A stretch of 64,000 nucleotides of DNA from Capsulimonas corticalis (GCF_003574315.2 NZ_AP025739.1:7564001-7628000); one strand, 5' to 3'. Numbered from the stretch's first letter, positions 1 to 8,760 are shown. Numbers and translations: made by a program. Notes: generated from the letters alone by a model not told the origin.

Positions 1-2
1 CC

Positions 3-797
3 ATCGAAGCGCTCGCCAGCCGCGTCGCCGCGTACGCCGAATCCGCCGACGCCGAGACGCGCAACACCGCGCTCCGAACGCTGGGACTATTCGCGATCCC
101 GAAACATCGGGACGCCGTGCGTAATGCGACAAGACACGAAGACCTGTCCACGCGCACGGCGGCGCTCCGCGCCCTCGCGGCCATGAACGACGACTCGGCG
201 CGCCCTTGGATCGCCAAGGCGCTGGCGTCGCCCGACGCGCCCGAGCGCCGCGCCGCCGTGGAGGCGGCGACATCGCTGGCGCTTCGCGATCTCCAGGCGG
301 AGATCATCCGCGCCCTCGACGATTCGGACAAAGAGGTCGTCCGCGCCGCGATCATCGCCCTGGCCGAGATCGGCGACGAGGCCGCGCAGGTCACCCTGCG
401 CGGTCTCCTGAAATCGTCCGACCCGGCCACCGTCAAGATCGTCGCGAGCGCGATGTTCGGCGGCAAGCGCGGCCAGAAAAACGTGGTCCACTCCGGACGC
501 GCTCGAAAAGTCGTCGTCCCGCCCTCCGACCGCCCCGGCATGGCGGATCTTATCCGCGGCGGCGCCAAGCCGCCGTTCTACATGTCGCCCGACGCAGCGA
601 TCCTGGCGCTTCCCGAGGATCGCCATTACGGAGAGCTGGAGCTGACCAAGTTCATCAGCCAGCTCTGCAGCGACTATTCGGGAACGCGCCGCTGCCTGGT
701 CTCCGAGCGATTGATGACGCGGCATGCGGGGGTGTACGAGTTTACGGAACGTGGACGGGCGGTGTGGCGGGTGGAGCATTACTTGGCGGAGAGATAG
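3..797 (+). CDS. HEAT-repeat protein, 5' truncated by the window
   Basis: The reading frame is open from the first bases, so the start lies upstream. Residues in the first two thirds form repeated helical pairs rich in Ala, Arg and Glu (for example around STRTAALRALAAM and EVVRAAIIALAEIGDEAA), which is the HEAT/PBS-lyase repeat pattern used for protein-protein scaffolding. The last 80 residues, after a basic linker, are not repeat-like and contain PEDRHYGELELTKF. Partners cannot be told from the sequence. It converges on the minus-strand operon that ends 16 bases away. A membrane or enzymatic domain could exist in the missing N-terminal part. Confidence 0.75.
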   Translation: MEALASRVAAYAESADAETRNTALRTLGLFAIPKHRDAVRNATRHEDLSTRTAALRALAAMNDDSARPWIAKALASPDAPERRAAVEAATSLALRDLQAEIIRALDDSDKEVVRAAIIALAEIGDEAAQVTLRGLLKSSDPATVKIVASAMFGGKRGQKNVVHSGRARKVVVPPSDRPGMADLIRGGAKPPFYMSPDAAILALPEDRHYGELELTKFISQLCSDYSGTRRCLVSERLMTRHAGVYEFTERGRAVWRVEHYLAER

Positions 798-813
798 GCG
801 CTCCATCCCCCGT

Positions 814-1413
814 TCAATCCCGCCGCGCCATCGTCTCCAGCAGCGCCCCCACCCCCATCGCCGTCGCAATCAGCGCTTGCAGCCAGCCGACAAAAGGGAT
901 CACCGAGGCGAAGAACAGCAGCGGGAGACCGACTCGGGCGGCGGCGATAGGATCTTCGGCGTCATTGCCCAGCAGCGAGAGGACGCGGCGGCCGAGGGTG
1001 GCGGCCGAGAGGATCGCGCCCCATCCGATCAGCATCGCGCCGGCGGAGAACAGAAAGAGACCGAGCAGGGCCAAAGGTTTGATATTGATGAGGATCGCGG
1101 TGGCGGTCGCGACGAACAGGGCGCAGAGGATCCCCCAGACGAAGTGCAGCGGGCGGCCGTGGCGCGAGTTTTCCAAGGCGCGTTCGCTGATGTCCGCCAG
1201 CAGAGCGCCTCGGCCAAGGGCGATGGCGAAGAGGCAGAGCACGGCGAAGGCGGCGACGGCGAGCAGCAGCACGAACGGGCCGGCGCCGAGCGCCCTGGCG
1301 AGCGCCCAGGGCTGGCCGGCGCCGTTGTCGGCGTGCGCGGCGGACGCCAGGGTCAGTGAGAGAAGCACGGCGGCGGGCAGCGAGCGTGTCGCCGAGGCGG
1401 GGCGAATATTCAA
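814..1413 (-). CDS. Small multi-spanning membrane protein, last gene of sigma/anti-sigma operon
   Basis: About 199 aa. I chose the TTG start at 1413: it overlaps the anti-sigma stop codon (TTGA) and has GGAGG eight bases upstream. From this start the protein opens with a typical signal or first membrane segment (LPAAVLLSLTLASAAHA), followed by about four hydrophobic helices with the motif PFVGWLQALIATAMGVGAL near the C-terminus. That pattern is also present in the first gene of the operon (5352-5882, PIVGWFVVTPVAALIGIGAA), so the two appear to be paralogues. No catalytic motif is visible. Function unknown; the position suggests it works with, or is sensed by, the sigma/anti-sigma pair. Confidence 0.7.
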   Translation of the reverse strand: MNIRPASATRSLPAAVLLSLTLASAAHADNGAGQPWALARALGAGPFVLLLAVAAFAVLCLFAIALGRGALLADISERALENSRHGRPLHFVWGILCALFVATATAILINIKPLALLGLFLFSAGAMLIGWGAILSAATLGRRVLSLLGNDAEDPIAAARVGLPLLFFASVIPFVGWLQALIATAMGVGALLETMARRD

Positions 1414-1958
1414 GCAGTTCGCCTCCGGGCGTGATGCGCCAAGACGAGGTTCGCGGCCAGAGCAAGAAGGCAGACGGGCAGCACCCAAGCGAACATGGGA
1501 ACGGCGCCCTGGAGGTGCGTGAGCGAACCGGAGAAGCCGCGAGCGCTGTCGAGGAGCCAGCTTGGCGTCGTCTGCAAGACGCGCGGGTCCGGCGCGATAT
1601 CGCCCGTGGTCAGACGGATCCCTTGCAGCGCGGGACGCGCGAACCAAACCACGGCGGCGAGGGAGCCGGCGAATGCCGCTATGGCGGCGGCTTGCAGCCA
1701 CGGCGCGGGGCGTGCGGGGCTGGGCGCGGACGCGCGGGCTTCCACCTGGGCCATAAGCCGCGCGGTGAAGTCGTCGCTGATGGCGGCCGGCTGCTGAACC
1801 CACTGGGTAGCGGCGCGGGAAAGCTGGCGGTATTCGCGCCAGCGGGCGGCGCAGGCGGGGCAGGCGGCGACATGCGCGTCCAGGCTTTCGCGCTCGGCGG
1901 CGGACAGCATCCCGTCCAGCGACTGCTGGATCCAGAGTTCGGCTTGCGTACAGTTCAT
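1410..1958 (-). CDS. Anti-sigma factor with zinc-finger (zf-HC2) domain
   Basis: 182 aa. The N-terminal 45 residues carry C3 and the zinc-binding motif H29-x3-C33-x2-C36 (HVAACPAC), the hallmark of ZAS-type anti-sigma factors. A hydrophobic helix at about 84-105 and a second at about 152-175 suggest an inner-membrane protein with a cytoplasmic sigma-binding domain. The gene lies 16 bases downstream of the ECF sigma gene, the usual arrangement for a cognate pair that holds the sigma factor inactive until a signal arrives. The downstream membrane-protein gene overlaps its stop codon, implying translational coupling. Confidence 0.9.
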   Translation of the reverse strand: MNCTQAELWIQQSLDGMLSAAERESLDAHVAACPACAARWREYRQLSRAATQWVQQPAAISDDFTARLMAQVEARASAPSPARPAPWLQAAAIAAFAGSLAAVVWFARPALQGIRLTTGDIAPDPRVLQTTPSWLLDSARGFSGSLTHLQGAVPMFAWVLPVCLLALAANLVLAHHARRRTA

Positions 1959-1974
1959 GATTCTCAGCGATTCC

Positions 1975-2622
1975 TTACGATTCCCAGTACCCGGACAGCG
2001 CCGTGCGCAGCTGGGCGCGGGCGCGAAACAGATGCGTTTTGACCGTGCCGACCGGAAGCTCCGTCGCGACGGCGATCTCGTCGTAGGTCAGGTCGTCCAG
2101 GTGCCGCAGCAAAAAGACGGCCCGGTACTTCGGCGGCAGCCCGCCGACGGCGGCTTGCAGGCGCTCTTGGAACTCCTCGGTCAGGAGGTGCTGGAGCGGC
2201 GTGTCGGATTGGTCGGCGGGATCGCACACGGCGTCCAGCACCAGGGTCGCGGGGGCGCGGCCGTGGGCGCGCAGCTTGTCCAGACAGCGATTGACCGTGA
2301 TCCGATAGAGCCAGGGACGATAACTGGAGTCCTTGCGATACGTGGCCCGCCGATCGAACGCCGCCAGGAACGCCTCCTGCACGATGTCCTCGGCTTCCTC
2401 CGGCCCCGCGCCGGAGAGCATGCGGCGGGCGAGCGCGAGCAGACGCCCACGGTAGCGCTCAACCAGCAGGGCGAACGCGGCCGTGTCGCCGGACGCGCGG
2501 ACGCGTTCGGCGAGCGCCTCGTCCGTCCACGCGCCGTCCATTGTCCGCGTCTCACCCGACTGCGCCATACGCGCTATCAGCCCCTTCGCGGTCCAGAGTG
2601 GGCGTAAGACCAGCTCACGCAT
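1975..2622 (-). CDS. ECF-type RNA polymerase sigma factor
   Basis: Up to 215 aa. Region 2 is seen in LVERYRGRLLALARRML..EAEDIVQEAFLAAF..YRPWLYRITVNRCLDKLR, and region 4 in LPPKYRAVFLLRHLDDLTYDEIAVATELPVGTVKTHLFRARAQLR (helix-turn-helix). The ATG at 2622 has GGGAG six bases upstream and overlaps the DUF1501 stop by eight bases, but ATG at 2568 or 2541 is also possible because conserved sequence begins only after residue 30. It is co-transcribed with the anti-sigma factor. The promoters it recognises cannot be named, though self-activation of this operon is likely for such pairs. Confidence 0.92.
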   Translation of the reverse strand: MRELVLRPLWTAKGLIARMAQSGETRTMDGAWTDEALAERVRASGDTAAFALLVERYRGRLLALARRMLSGAGPEEAEDIVQEAFLAAFDRRATYRKDSSYRPWLYRITVNRCLDKLRAHGRAPATLVLDAVCDPADQSDTPLQHLLTEEFQERLQAAVGGLPPKYRAVFLLRHLDDLTYDEIAVATELPVGTVKTHLFRARAQLRTALSGYWES

Positions 2623-3883
2623 ACGTCACTCCCATCGGAGTAAATTGCAGGCCCGGGAAGACAGCCCCGACATTGCCGTTGCCGGCGCGCCGCGCCAGCA
2701 CTTCCCCCAGAACATTTCGATAATCGGTCGTCACATGCAAGTCTCCCGGCCCATCGCGCTGATCGGGCGCCAGCCCCGGCCATCGGCCATGGATTCGGCC
2801 GCCCGCGACCCCGTGTCCGCCCAGGATAAACATCACGCCGGCGCGGCCGTGGTCCGTCCCGGCCCCGCTGTTTTCCTCAATGCGCCGTCCGAACTCGGAC
2901 TGCACGACGACCGTGGTGTGCGCCCAGCGCTCCGGCCCCAGATCTTTGGCGAACGCGGCGATGCTCGCGCCAAGGGTCGTCAGCTGCCCCGCGAGAAGCC
3001 CGATCGACCCGCCCTGCGCGACATGCGTGTCGTAGCCGTAGTGGTCCAGACACGCGGCTTCGACCCCGACTCCCTTTTTGATCAGCAGCGCCGTTTGCAT
3101 CAAACCATGCCCAAGATCGTCGGTCGGATAAGCGGCGCCGTTGGACGGATGATAGGGCGCCGCAGCGGCGTCTTCCAGCGTTCGGAGGACGCCGAGCGTC
3201 TCCAATCCCGCCGTCGCCAGCGCGCCACTGTTGGTATTGTACATCGAATGCAGGCATTCGTGAAGCTGTGCGTGCGAAACTGACGCCAGATCGTGCAGAT
3301 TGAGGTCGCCGACATCCTGCAGCGCGCTGGCGCCGGCGGCTCCGCGCAGAGCGTCGGGAACCATCGTCCCCAGCGCCACGGCGCGCAGCGGCGATGGGTT
3401 TCGCCACGGCGCGGACACCAGATGCCGCGCGATCCATCCGCTCGCCGGCCCCTGGGCGCCGTAAAGACCGCGCTCCATCGTCGCCATGGCCTCGAAGTGC
3501 GACCGGGTCTGATCCCCGGAACCGCAGGCGTGAACAATCGCCATCTGTCCCGATTGATAGAGGGGCAGCAGCGGGCGCAGCGCCGGATGCAGGCCGAAGT
3601 AGCCGTCCAGGTCCGCGACGCCCGTCCCGCTTCCCTTCGTGGGCGAAGCGAGCGCCAGAGTCGGCCGGCTGCGGTGATAGTGGTCGTCGGCGTGCGGAAT
3701 GACCAGGCTGAGGCCGTCGGCGCCGCCTCTCAGAAAGATCGTGACAAGGACGTGATCCGGCGCGCGCTGCTCCGTATTGAGCCCGACCGCGCCAAGAGCC
3801 GTGCGCGGCCGCAGAAAGGCGGGAATGGCGGCGAGCGCGGCGCGGCCGAGAAATTGGCGGCGTGCGGGTGAACTGATGGACAT
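2615..3883 (-). CDS. DUF1501 family secreted protein
   Basis: 422 aa with the start at ATG 3883, which has GGAG six bases upstream; an alternative ATG at 3889 overlaps the previous stop as ATGA. The N-terminus SSPARRQFLGRAALAAIPAFL resembles a twin-arginine signal. Family hallmarks are FLRGGADGL near residue 52 and the C-terminal block SEFGRR..GTDHGRAGVMFILGG. DUF1501 proteins belong to the alkaline-phosphatase/sulfatase-like superfamily, are exported, and are nearly always encoded beside DUF1800 partners, as here. Substrate is unknown for the family. Confidence 0.92.
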   Translation of the reverse strand: MSISSPARRQFLGRAALAAIPAFLRPRTALGAVGLNTEQRAPDHVLVTIFLRGGADGLSLVIPHADDHYHRSRPTLALASPTKGSGTGVADLDGYFGLHPALRPLLPLYQSGQMAIVHACGSGDQTRSHFEAMATMERGLYGAQGPASGWIARHLVSAPWRNPSPLRAVALGTMVPDALRGAAGASALQDVGDLNLHDLASVSHAQLHECLHSMYNTNSGALATAGLETLGVLRTLEDAAAAPYHPSNGAAYPTDDLGHGLMQTALLIKKGVGVEAACLDHYGYDTHVAQGGSIGLLAGQLTTLGASIAAFAKDLGPERWAHTTVVVQSEFGRRIEENSGAGTDHGRAGVMFILGGHGVAGGRIHGRWPGLAPDQRDGPGDLHVTTDYRNVLGEVLARRAGNGNVGAVFPGLQFTPMGVTYA

Positions 3884-3885
3884 GG

Positions 3886-5355
3886 TCATCTCCATTGGAA
3901 CTCGGGCGACATCAACAAGCAGGCGGCTTGCGCCGGCGCGTCCATCGCCTTGGGAAAACGCGCGATCAGCTTCTCCGTATCGGGATCGTGCGCGGCGCGG
4001 CCGAAGGTCAAACTTGCAAGCGCTTGGACAGAGTTCAAGCCCGCCGCGCGTCCCGTGGCGACCAGGGCGTCGAACGGCGCTTTGGTGTTCACCATGCGGC
4101 CCTGCGTCAGATCCAGCGCGAAGTTCCAGCGCGGCGGCAGACCGCCCAGCCACGCGCCCTGCTGGGTGGGATAGCCGTTGGGCATCGGCCACCCAAAGAG
4201 CGGCTGTCCCATCTTCTCCAGGTGCTCCTGAACGCCCTCGCCGCCGTCGGTATCCACATCCAGCGCCCGCAGGGCGCTGACGGCGTAATCAAAAGGCCGC
4301 TTGAACAGATAGGCGCTGGTCTGGACTTCGGAGGAATTCAGCACCAAACGCACGAGCGAGGCGATATCGCCGCCGGTGTCTTGGAAGGTCTTCGCGACGG
4401 ACGCCGCCAGCGCATCAGGCGCCGAACCCAGAAAGTACATACAAAGCTTATACGCGATATGGCGCGCCGTCGCGGGATGCGCGGCGACGATGTCCAGAAC
4501 CCGGTCGCCGTCGCGCACGCCGCCGCCGGCGGGGATCGTCACGCCAAGGACGGTCTTGACGCCGTTGTCATGGGCGTCGCTGTCGAACAGGAACGCGCCG
4601 CGTTTCCAATGCCGCTGCGATGTCCAGCCCGTCAGGCAGCGGGCGACTTCCTGGACATCGCGCTGCGTGTAGCCGCCGTGGACGCCCAGCGTATGCAGCT
4701 CCATCAGCTCCCGCGCATAGTTCTCGTTGGGCGCGCCGCGCCGATTGACGCCGTTGTCCAGATAGCCCAGCATCGCCGCCGAGCGCGCGGAGGCGCCGAG
4801 CAGATCGCGAAATTTCCCCAGAACATGCGCGCGGATCGTATCGTGGTCGTCGACGATCTTCAGCTGCGCCCCGTCGTTTTTGTAGGCGTAAATATTGAAG
4901 TGGTCGGACCAGAACTCCGCCATGCGCTCTTGAAGCTGCCGCCGGCTGTAAACGGCCCGCAGGATCGTCGCCTGCCGCAGCGCCGCGATCAACCGCCGAT
5001 TGTCCTCATCGAACAACAACCCCGGATCGGGATTGAGACTGTCGCCGAGCGAACGCAGCCGCCACTTCAGAAACGCCGGCTCCTCTATCGAGTCGGGCTT
5101 GAGCTGCTCTTCCAGATACGCCGCCGCGCCGATGCGCTCCACATACGCGATGTCGCCGGGGCGCGGCCCGAACGCCGCTCGGCTGAGCAAACGCGCCGCT
5201 TCAGAAACCTTGCCCATCGGCCCGGGCGGCAGCGCATCGGAAGGCGGAGGCGGCGGCTTGGCGAAATGGCTTTCCAGACTCTCGCATCCCGACAGGGCCG
5301 CCGCGCCCGCCACGGCGGCGCCCACTCCCAGGAATCGTCGGCGTGTGAGGCTCAT
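3886..5355 (-). CDS. DUF1800 family Tat lipoprotein
   Basis: 489 aa. The ATG at 5355 overlaps the previous stop (ATGA) and is preceded by GGGGAGA. The N-terminus SLTRRRFLGVGAAVAGAAALSGC has a twin-arginine motif and a lipobox (LSGC, Cys24), so the product is probably exported folded and lipid-anchored. A Pro-rich linker follows (residues 33-45). Typical DUF1800 blocks are LLSRAAFGPRPGD, AEFWSDHFN, PNENYARELMELHTLGV and DVQEVARCLTGW. It is the usual partner of DUF1501 proteins; the pair is thought to act together outside the cytoplasm but has no proven biochemical role. Confidence 0.92.
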   Translation of the reverse strand: MSLTRRRFLGVGAAVAGAAALSGCESLESHFAKPPPPPSDALPPGPMGKVSEAARLLSRAAFGPRPGDIAYVERIGAAAYLEEQLKPDSIEEPAFLKWRLRSLGDSLNPDPGLLFDEDNRRLIAALRQATILRAVYSRRQLQERMAEFWSDHFNIYAYKNDGAQLKIVDDHDTIRAHVLGKFRDLLGASARSAAMLGYLDNGVNRRGAPNENYARELMELHTLGVHGGYTQRDVQEVARCLTGWTSQRHWKRGAFLFDSDAHDNGVKTVLGVTIPAGGGVRDGDRVLDIVAAHPATARHIAYKLCMYFLGSAPDALAASVAKTFQDTGGDIASLVRLVLNSSEVQTSAYLFKRPFDYAVSALRALDVDTDGGEGVQEHLEKMGQPLFGWPMPNGYPTQQGAWLGGLPPRWNFALDLTQGRMVNTKAPFDALVATGRAAGLNSVQALASLTFGRAAHDPDTEKLIARFPKAMDAPAQAACLLMSPEFQWR

Positions 5356-5882
5356 CGCACGATCTCCCCAAACACCGGCGTCGCCGCGACAGGCTCGGAT
5401 ACGCGGTCCTGCGCCTTCAGCGCGCTCACGGCGGCCCCGATGCCGATCAGCGCGGCGACGGGAGTCACCACGAACCATCCGACGATCGGCGTCAGCCCGG
5501 CGCCCACAAACAGCGCCACCGCGCGGGTCCGCTGCGCAAACGGCGCCATATGGCTTCCCACATTCCCAATCCGCTCCCCCGCGATCTGCGCGATCGCCGC
5601 GCCGCCCAGCGCCGCCATCAGCGCCAGCGAACCCCACAACGCCCCCGCGATAATCTTGAGCGGCCCCGCCGCGCTCTGCCCGACAATGATGCCAAGCACG
5701 CCCAGCACCACCGCCACGCCCAGCCCCTGCGCGAAGCACCGCCCCGGCCGCTCCACAATCGCCGCCCGCGCCCGCTCCGTCCGCGCCGGACACAGCAAAC
5801 CCACCATCAGCACCAGCGCTCCCCACGCGCCCGCCGTCGCCAATACCGCCGCGATGACCGCCAGAATATCCCCGATCGTCAT
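5352..5882 (-). CDS. Small membrane protein, first gene of the DUF1800/DUF1501/sigma operon
   Basis: 176 aa from ATG 5882, which has GGAGG six bases upstream. Four or five hydrophobic helices are visible: residues 3-25, about 48-70, 73-97 and two near the C-terminus (ALFVGAGLTPIVGWFVVTPVAALIGIGAAVSAL). The C-terminal half resembles that of the last gene of the same operon. The sequence between helices 3 and 4 (AQIAGERIGNVGSHMAPFAQRTRA) is the only sizeable soluble loop. No known catalytic residues. Possibly a polytopic scaffold or sensor for the exported DUF1800/DUF1501 pair. Confidence 0.7.
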   Translation of the reverse strand: MTIGDILAVIAAVLATAGAWGALVLMVGLLCPARTERARAAIVERPGRCFAQGLGVAVVLGVLGIIVGQSAAGPLKIIAGALWGSLALMAALGGAAIAQIAGERIGNVGSHMAPFAQRTRAVALFVGAGLTPIVGWFVVTPVAALIGIGAAVSALKAQDRVSEPVAATPVFGEIVR

Positions 5883-6268
5883 GATCCACCTCCATGGCGG
5901 CCGGTCTGGCCGCGTTCTGCCATCCATTACGACGGGAATGGGGGAAAGTTTCAAAAGTTTTTGCGATCCTGCAAACCCGCTCCCCTCTCTGGCAAACCCA
6001 CCCCCGGCCTTCGGCCGCCCCCCCCCGTCGCCGGGAAGGGTGATTTCAGTGTGTGTGTTCGCAGGTGTCCACCGTAAGAGGCAATCTTACTCACCCTTAC
6101 CGCCCGAGGGAGGGGTCGCGCGAAGCGCGGGGGTGGGTTTGCCAGGGAGCACGCGAAGCGCCGGGCCAGGTCACTCGGGCGAGCGCAAACACAAATCATA
6201 ACCCAATCACACTTTCCGGGTAAAATCCCCAGAATAGTTCGCCATCGCCCCGGACCACGGAGTTGACC
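5883..6268. other. Intergenic region with hairpin repeat copy A
   Basis: A 386-base gap between divergent genes. It holds hairpin repeat A (5991-6143, listed separately), a partial outer repeat of its arm near 5971-5988, and the 5' regions of both flanking genes. No convincing small ORF or promoter hexamer pair was found on either strand, although the divergent arrangement requires promoters for both genes here. Confidence 0.6.
5991..6143. repeat. Dispersed hairpin element, family 1, copy A
   Basis: The ends are a perfect 15-bp inverted repeat (GGCAAACCCACCCCC at 5991-6005 and its complement at 6129-6143). Inside each arm are short self-complementary hairpins (GGCCttcGGCC, GCGCgaagCGCG). The inner arms GGGAAGGGT and ACCCTTACC enclose a 51-base loop that ends with GGCAATCTTACTC. 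The loop has the same length and shares most bases, including the 5' ATTTCAG and 3' GGCAATCTTACTC, with copy B at 25549-25743 read in the opposite orientation. The inner arms are less perfect than in copy B. No ORF or transposase is present. Confidence 0.85.
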
Positions 6269-8671
6269 ATGTCGAAACCTTGGCGGATCGAGCTCCTGGG
6301 GAAACTCCAAGTCCTCCACGGGGATTCGTCATATTCCCATTTCGAGACCCGCAAGACCGCCGCGCTCTTGGCGTACCTCGCCCTGACTCTGCCGAAGGCG
6401 TCCACGCGCGAGCAGTTGGCGGAGATGCTCTGGCCGGAGGAAGACCCGGAGGTGACGCGGACACGGCTGCGCCAGTGCCTTTCCGCGCTGCGCCGGGTGC
6501 TGGAGCCGGCGGGCTCGGAGACGGGGCCGGAGTGCTCCGTTCTCATCACCGACCGCACGAGTATTCGCCTCAATCCCGAAACCGTCACGACCGACGCCGC
6601 CGAGTTCGACGCCTTGCTTCGGACAGCTCGTAAGACAAGCGACTCGGAAGCGAGGCGTACGGCGCTGCAAGGCGCGATCGATCTGTATCAGGGTGAAACG
6701 CTGCCGGGGTTTTATGAAGAGTTCGCGCTGGACGCGCGGCGGCGTTTGTCCGAAGCGCATGGCGGCGCGCTGATGGAGCTGGCCCCGCTGCTCACCGCCA
6801 GGGGCGACCATACGGAGGCGGTCGCGGTAGCGAAGCAGGCGGTCGCCGCCGACTCCAGCGATGAAGCGACGCACCTTTGTTTGATGCGGGCGCTGTCCGC
6901 CGCCGGGCGTACGTCCGACGCGCTAAAACAAGGACGGGAGATGGAGCGCATCCTGCGCCAGGAGTGGGATACGGCGCCGTCGGAAGAAGCGCGCGCCTTC
7001 GTCGAAACGCTGCGATCGACGCCCGTGATGGCCCATGTGGGCGCCCCCAGCTTCCCGCCGCCCCTCGGCGAGCCGGAGCCGCCCGTGCGCGAGGCCGCCG
7101 CGCCCGCCGCTGATCCCCTGCCCTCCGCGACGTTTCCCCCGCAGACCTTGCCGCGAGCAGACCATCGTCGCGCCGTGGCGGCGCTGCTGATTTGCGCGGT
7201 GCTCATTGGCGCGGCGTTCGTTTGGCGGAGCCACCCTCCGAAGCCGGCGCCAGCCCCGGGAGATCGCCGGATCGTCGCCGTGCTGCCGTTCGATATCAGC
7301 AGCAGCGACGGCGCCAGCGACGCTTATTTCGCGGACGGTCTCACCGAGGAAATGACGAATACCCTGGGAAACATCGGGGCGCTGACGGTGATCGGGCGCA
7401 TGTCGGCGGCGCGGATCAAGACCGATCTTGCGTCTGGCGGCGAGCTGGCGCGGGACTGGAACGTCGGAACGCTGATCACGGGGCATGTCAGCAAGGAAGC
7501 TTCGCGGCTGCGCGTGGTGGTGGAGGCGGTGGACGCCCGCAGCCAGCGCGTGATCTGGTCCGAGGAGTACGACAAAAGCTACAAAGCATCCGAGGTGCTG
7601 GAGATCGAGCGGGACGTCGCCCAGCGTGTCGCCGCCTCGCTGCGCCTTCGCCTGTCCAGCGGCGAGCAGGACAAGATCGCCCGCAAATCCACGGACAATT
7701 TCGCCGCCTACGACGATTATCTGCGCGGACGCTATCTCTGGAACCAGCGCACTGAAGACAGTCTCAAGCACGCCATCACGTTTTTCGACCGCGCGATCCT
7801 GCGCGATCCCCATTACGCGCCGGCTTACGTGGGCGAGTCGGACGCCTACAATGTCCTCGGCTATTACGGCTATATCGACTCGGACACGGCGTCCCGAAAG
7901 GCGAGGTTCGCGGCCGCCAAAGCGCTCGAAGAGGCCGGCGGCGACAGCGACGCCATGGCCGCCGCCTGCACGTCGCAGGCGTGGGAAGCGATGGTGTATC
8001 GCCGCGATTGGCGCGCCGCCGACGACAGCTTTACCAGAGCAATCCAGCTCAGCCCGGACTACGCCACCGCGCACCACTGGCGCTCGCTGTATCTGATGCT
8101 GCAAGGACGCGACCGCGAAAGCATGGATGAGATCGGCGTCGCCCTCAAAAAAGACCCGCTCTCGTTTATCATCGAGACCAGCCTGGGCGGTCGTTACTAC
8201 CATGAGCGACGCTACGATCAGGCGCTGCGGCAATACGATGAGGTGCTGAATTTGAATCCCGGCTACACCGTCGCGTATTTCTGGCGAGCGCTGGCCCGGG
8301 AAAAGGCCGGCATGCGCTCGGAGGCTCAGGGCGACCTTCAGCGGGCGGTCGCGGGATCGCATCGCACGCCGTTATTCCTTGCGTTTCTCGCCAAGAACTA
8401 CGCCGAAAGCGGCCGGCGCGATCAAGCGCTGGCGATCCGCGACGAACTGCGCCGCCGCAATGCACGCGAATATGTCTCGCCGTTCTGCATGGCCGTGATC
8501 GACGTGGGTTTAGACGACAAAGACAGCGCCTTTCGATGGCTGCAAACGGCGTATGACGCGCATGATGGCGCGCTGACATTTTTCGGCGAAGCGCCGCCTG
8601 CGTTCGACTCCCTGCGAAGCGATGCGCGCTACGCCCTGCTTCGTCAAAAGATGGGTTTGACCAAAATTTAA
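6269..8671 (+). CDS. SARP/BTAD transcriptional regulator with membrane segment, FlgO-like and TPR domains
   Basis: About 800 aa; the ATG at 6269 has GGAG seven bases upstream. Residues 1-95 form an OmpR/SARP-type winged helix (ETRKTAALLAYLAL..LAEMLWPEEDPEVTRTRLRQCLSALR). Residues 100-240 form the bacterial transcriptional activation domain (LYQGETLPGF..E). A Pro/Ala linker leads to one membrane helix at about 300-320 (AVAALLICAVLIGAAFVW), then a FlgO/TolB-N-like domain (IVAVLPFDISSS..YFADGLTEEMTNTLGNI) and TPR repeats to the C-terminus. This is a CadC/ToxR-like layout: a DNA-binding head in the cytoplasm and a sensing part outside. Targets unknown; the symporter gene lies 90 bases downstream. 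Confidence 0.88.
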   Translation: MSKPWRIELLGKLQVLHGDSSYSHFETRKTAALLAYLALTLPKASTREQLAEMLWPEEDPEVTRTRLRQCLSALRRVLEPAGSETGPECSVLITDRTSIRLNPETVTTDAAEFDALLRTARKTSDSEARRTALQGAIDLYQGETLPGFYEEFALDARRRLSEAHGGALMELAPLLTARGDHTEAVAVAKQAVAADSSDEATHLCLMRALSAAGRTSDALKQGREMERILRQEWDTAPSEEARAFVETLRSTPVMAHVGAPSFPPPLGEPEPPVREAAAPAADPLPSATFPPQTLPRADHRRAVAALLICAVLIGAAFVWRSHPPKPAPAPGDRRIVAVLPFDISSSDGASDAYFADGLTEEMTNTLGNIGALTVIGRMSAARIKTDLASGGELARDWNVGTLITGHVSKEASRLRVVVEAVDARSQRVIWSEEYDKSYKASEVLEIERDVAQRVAASLRLRLSSGEQDKIARKSTDNFAAYDDYLRGRYLWNQRTEDSLKHAITFFDRAILRDPHYAPAYVGESDAYNVLGYYGYIDSDTASRKARFAAAKALEEAGGDSDAMAAACTSQAWEAMVYRRDWRAADDSFTRAIQLSPDYATAHHWRSLYLMLQGRDRESMDEIGVALKKDPLSFIIETSLGGRYYHERRYDQALRQYDEVLNLNPGYTVAYFWRALAREKAGMRSEAQGDLQRAVAGSHRTPLFLAFLAKNYAESGRRDQALAIRDELRRRNAREYVSPFCMAVIDVGLDDKDSAFRWLQTAYDAHDGALTFFGEAPPAFDSLRSDARYALLRQKMGLTKI

Positions 8672-8760
8672 ATTTATTTTTGCGTTTTGCGCGGATTTCA
8701 CGCACATTTCACGGTGGCGTGGGATGATGCTCCATCGACAATACGATGGAGGAGAAGTCC

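Noticed and set aside
3895-6201. 768-codon plus-strand open frame opposite the DUF1800 gene
   Set aside because: It is an antisense shadow: composition is Arg/His-rich, with no family motif, and it crosses hairpin repeat A. The minus-strand frame has clear DUF1800 motifs and good ribosome sites.
6923-8362. 479-codon minus-strand open frame opposite the SARP regulator
   Set aside because: No recognisable domain, and it runs antisense to a complete multi-domain protein; long antisense frames are expected at this GC content.
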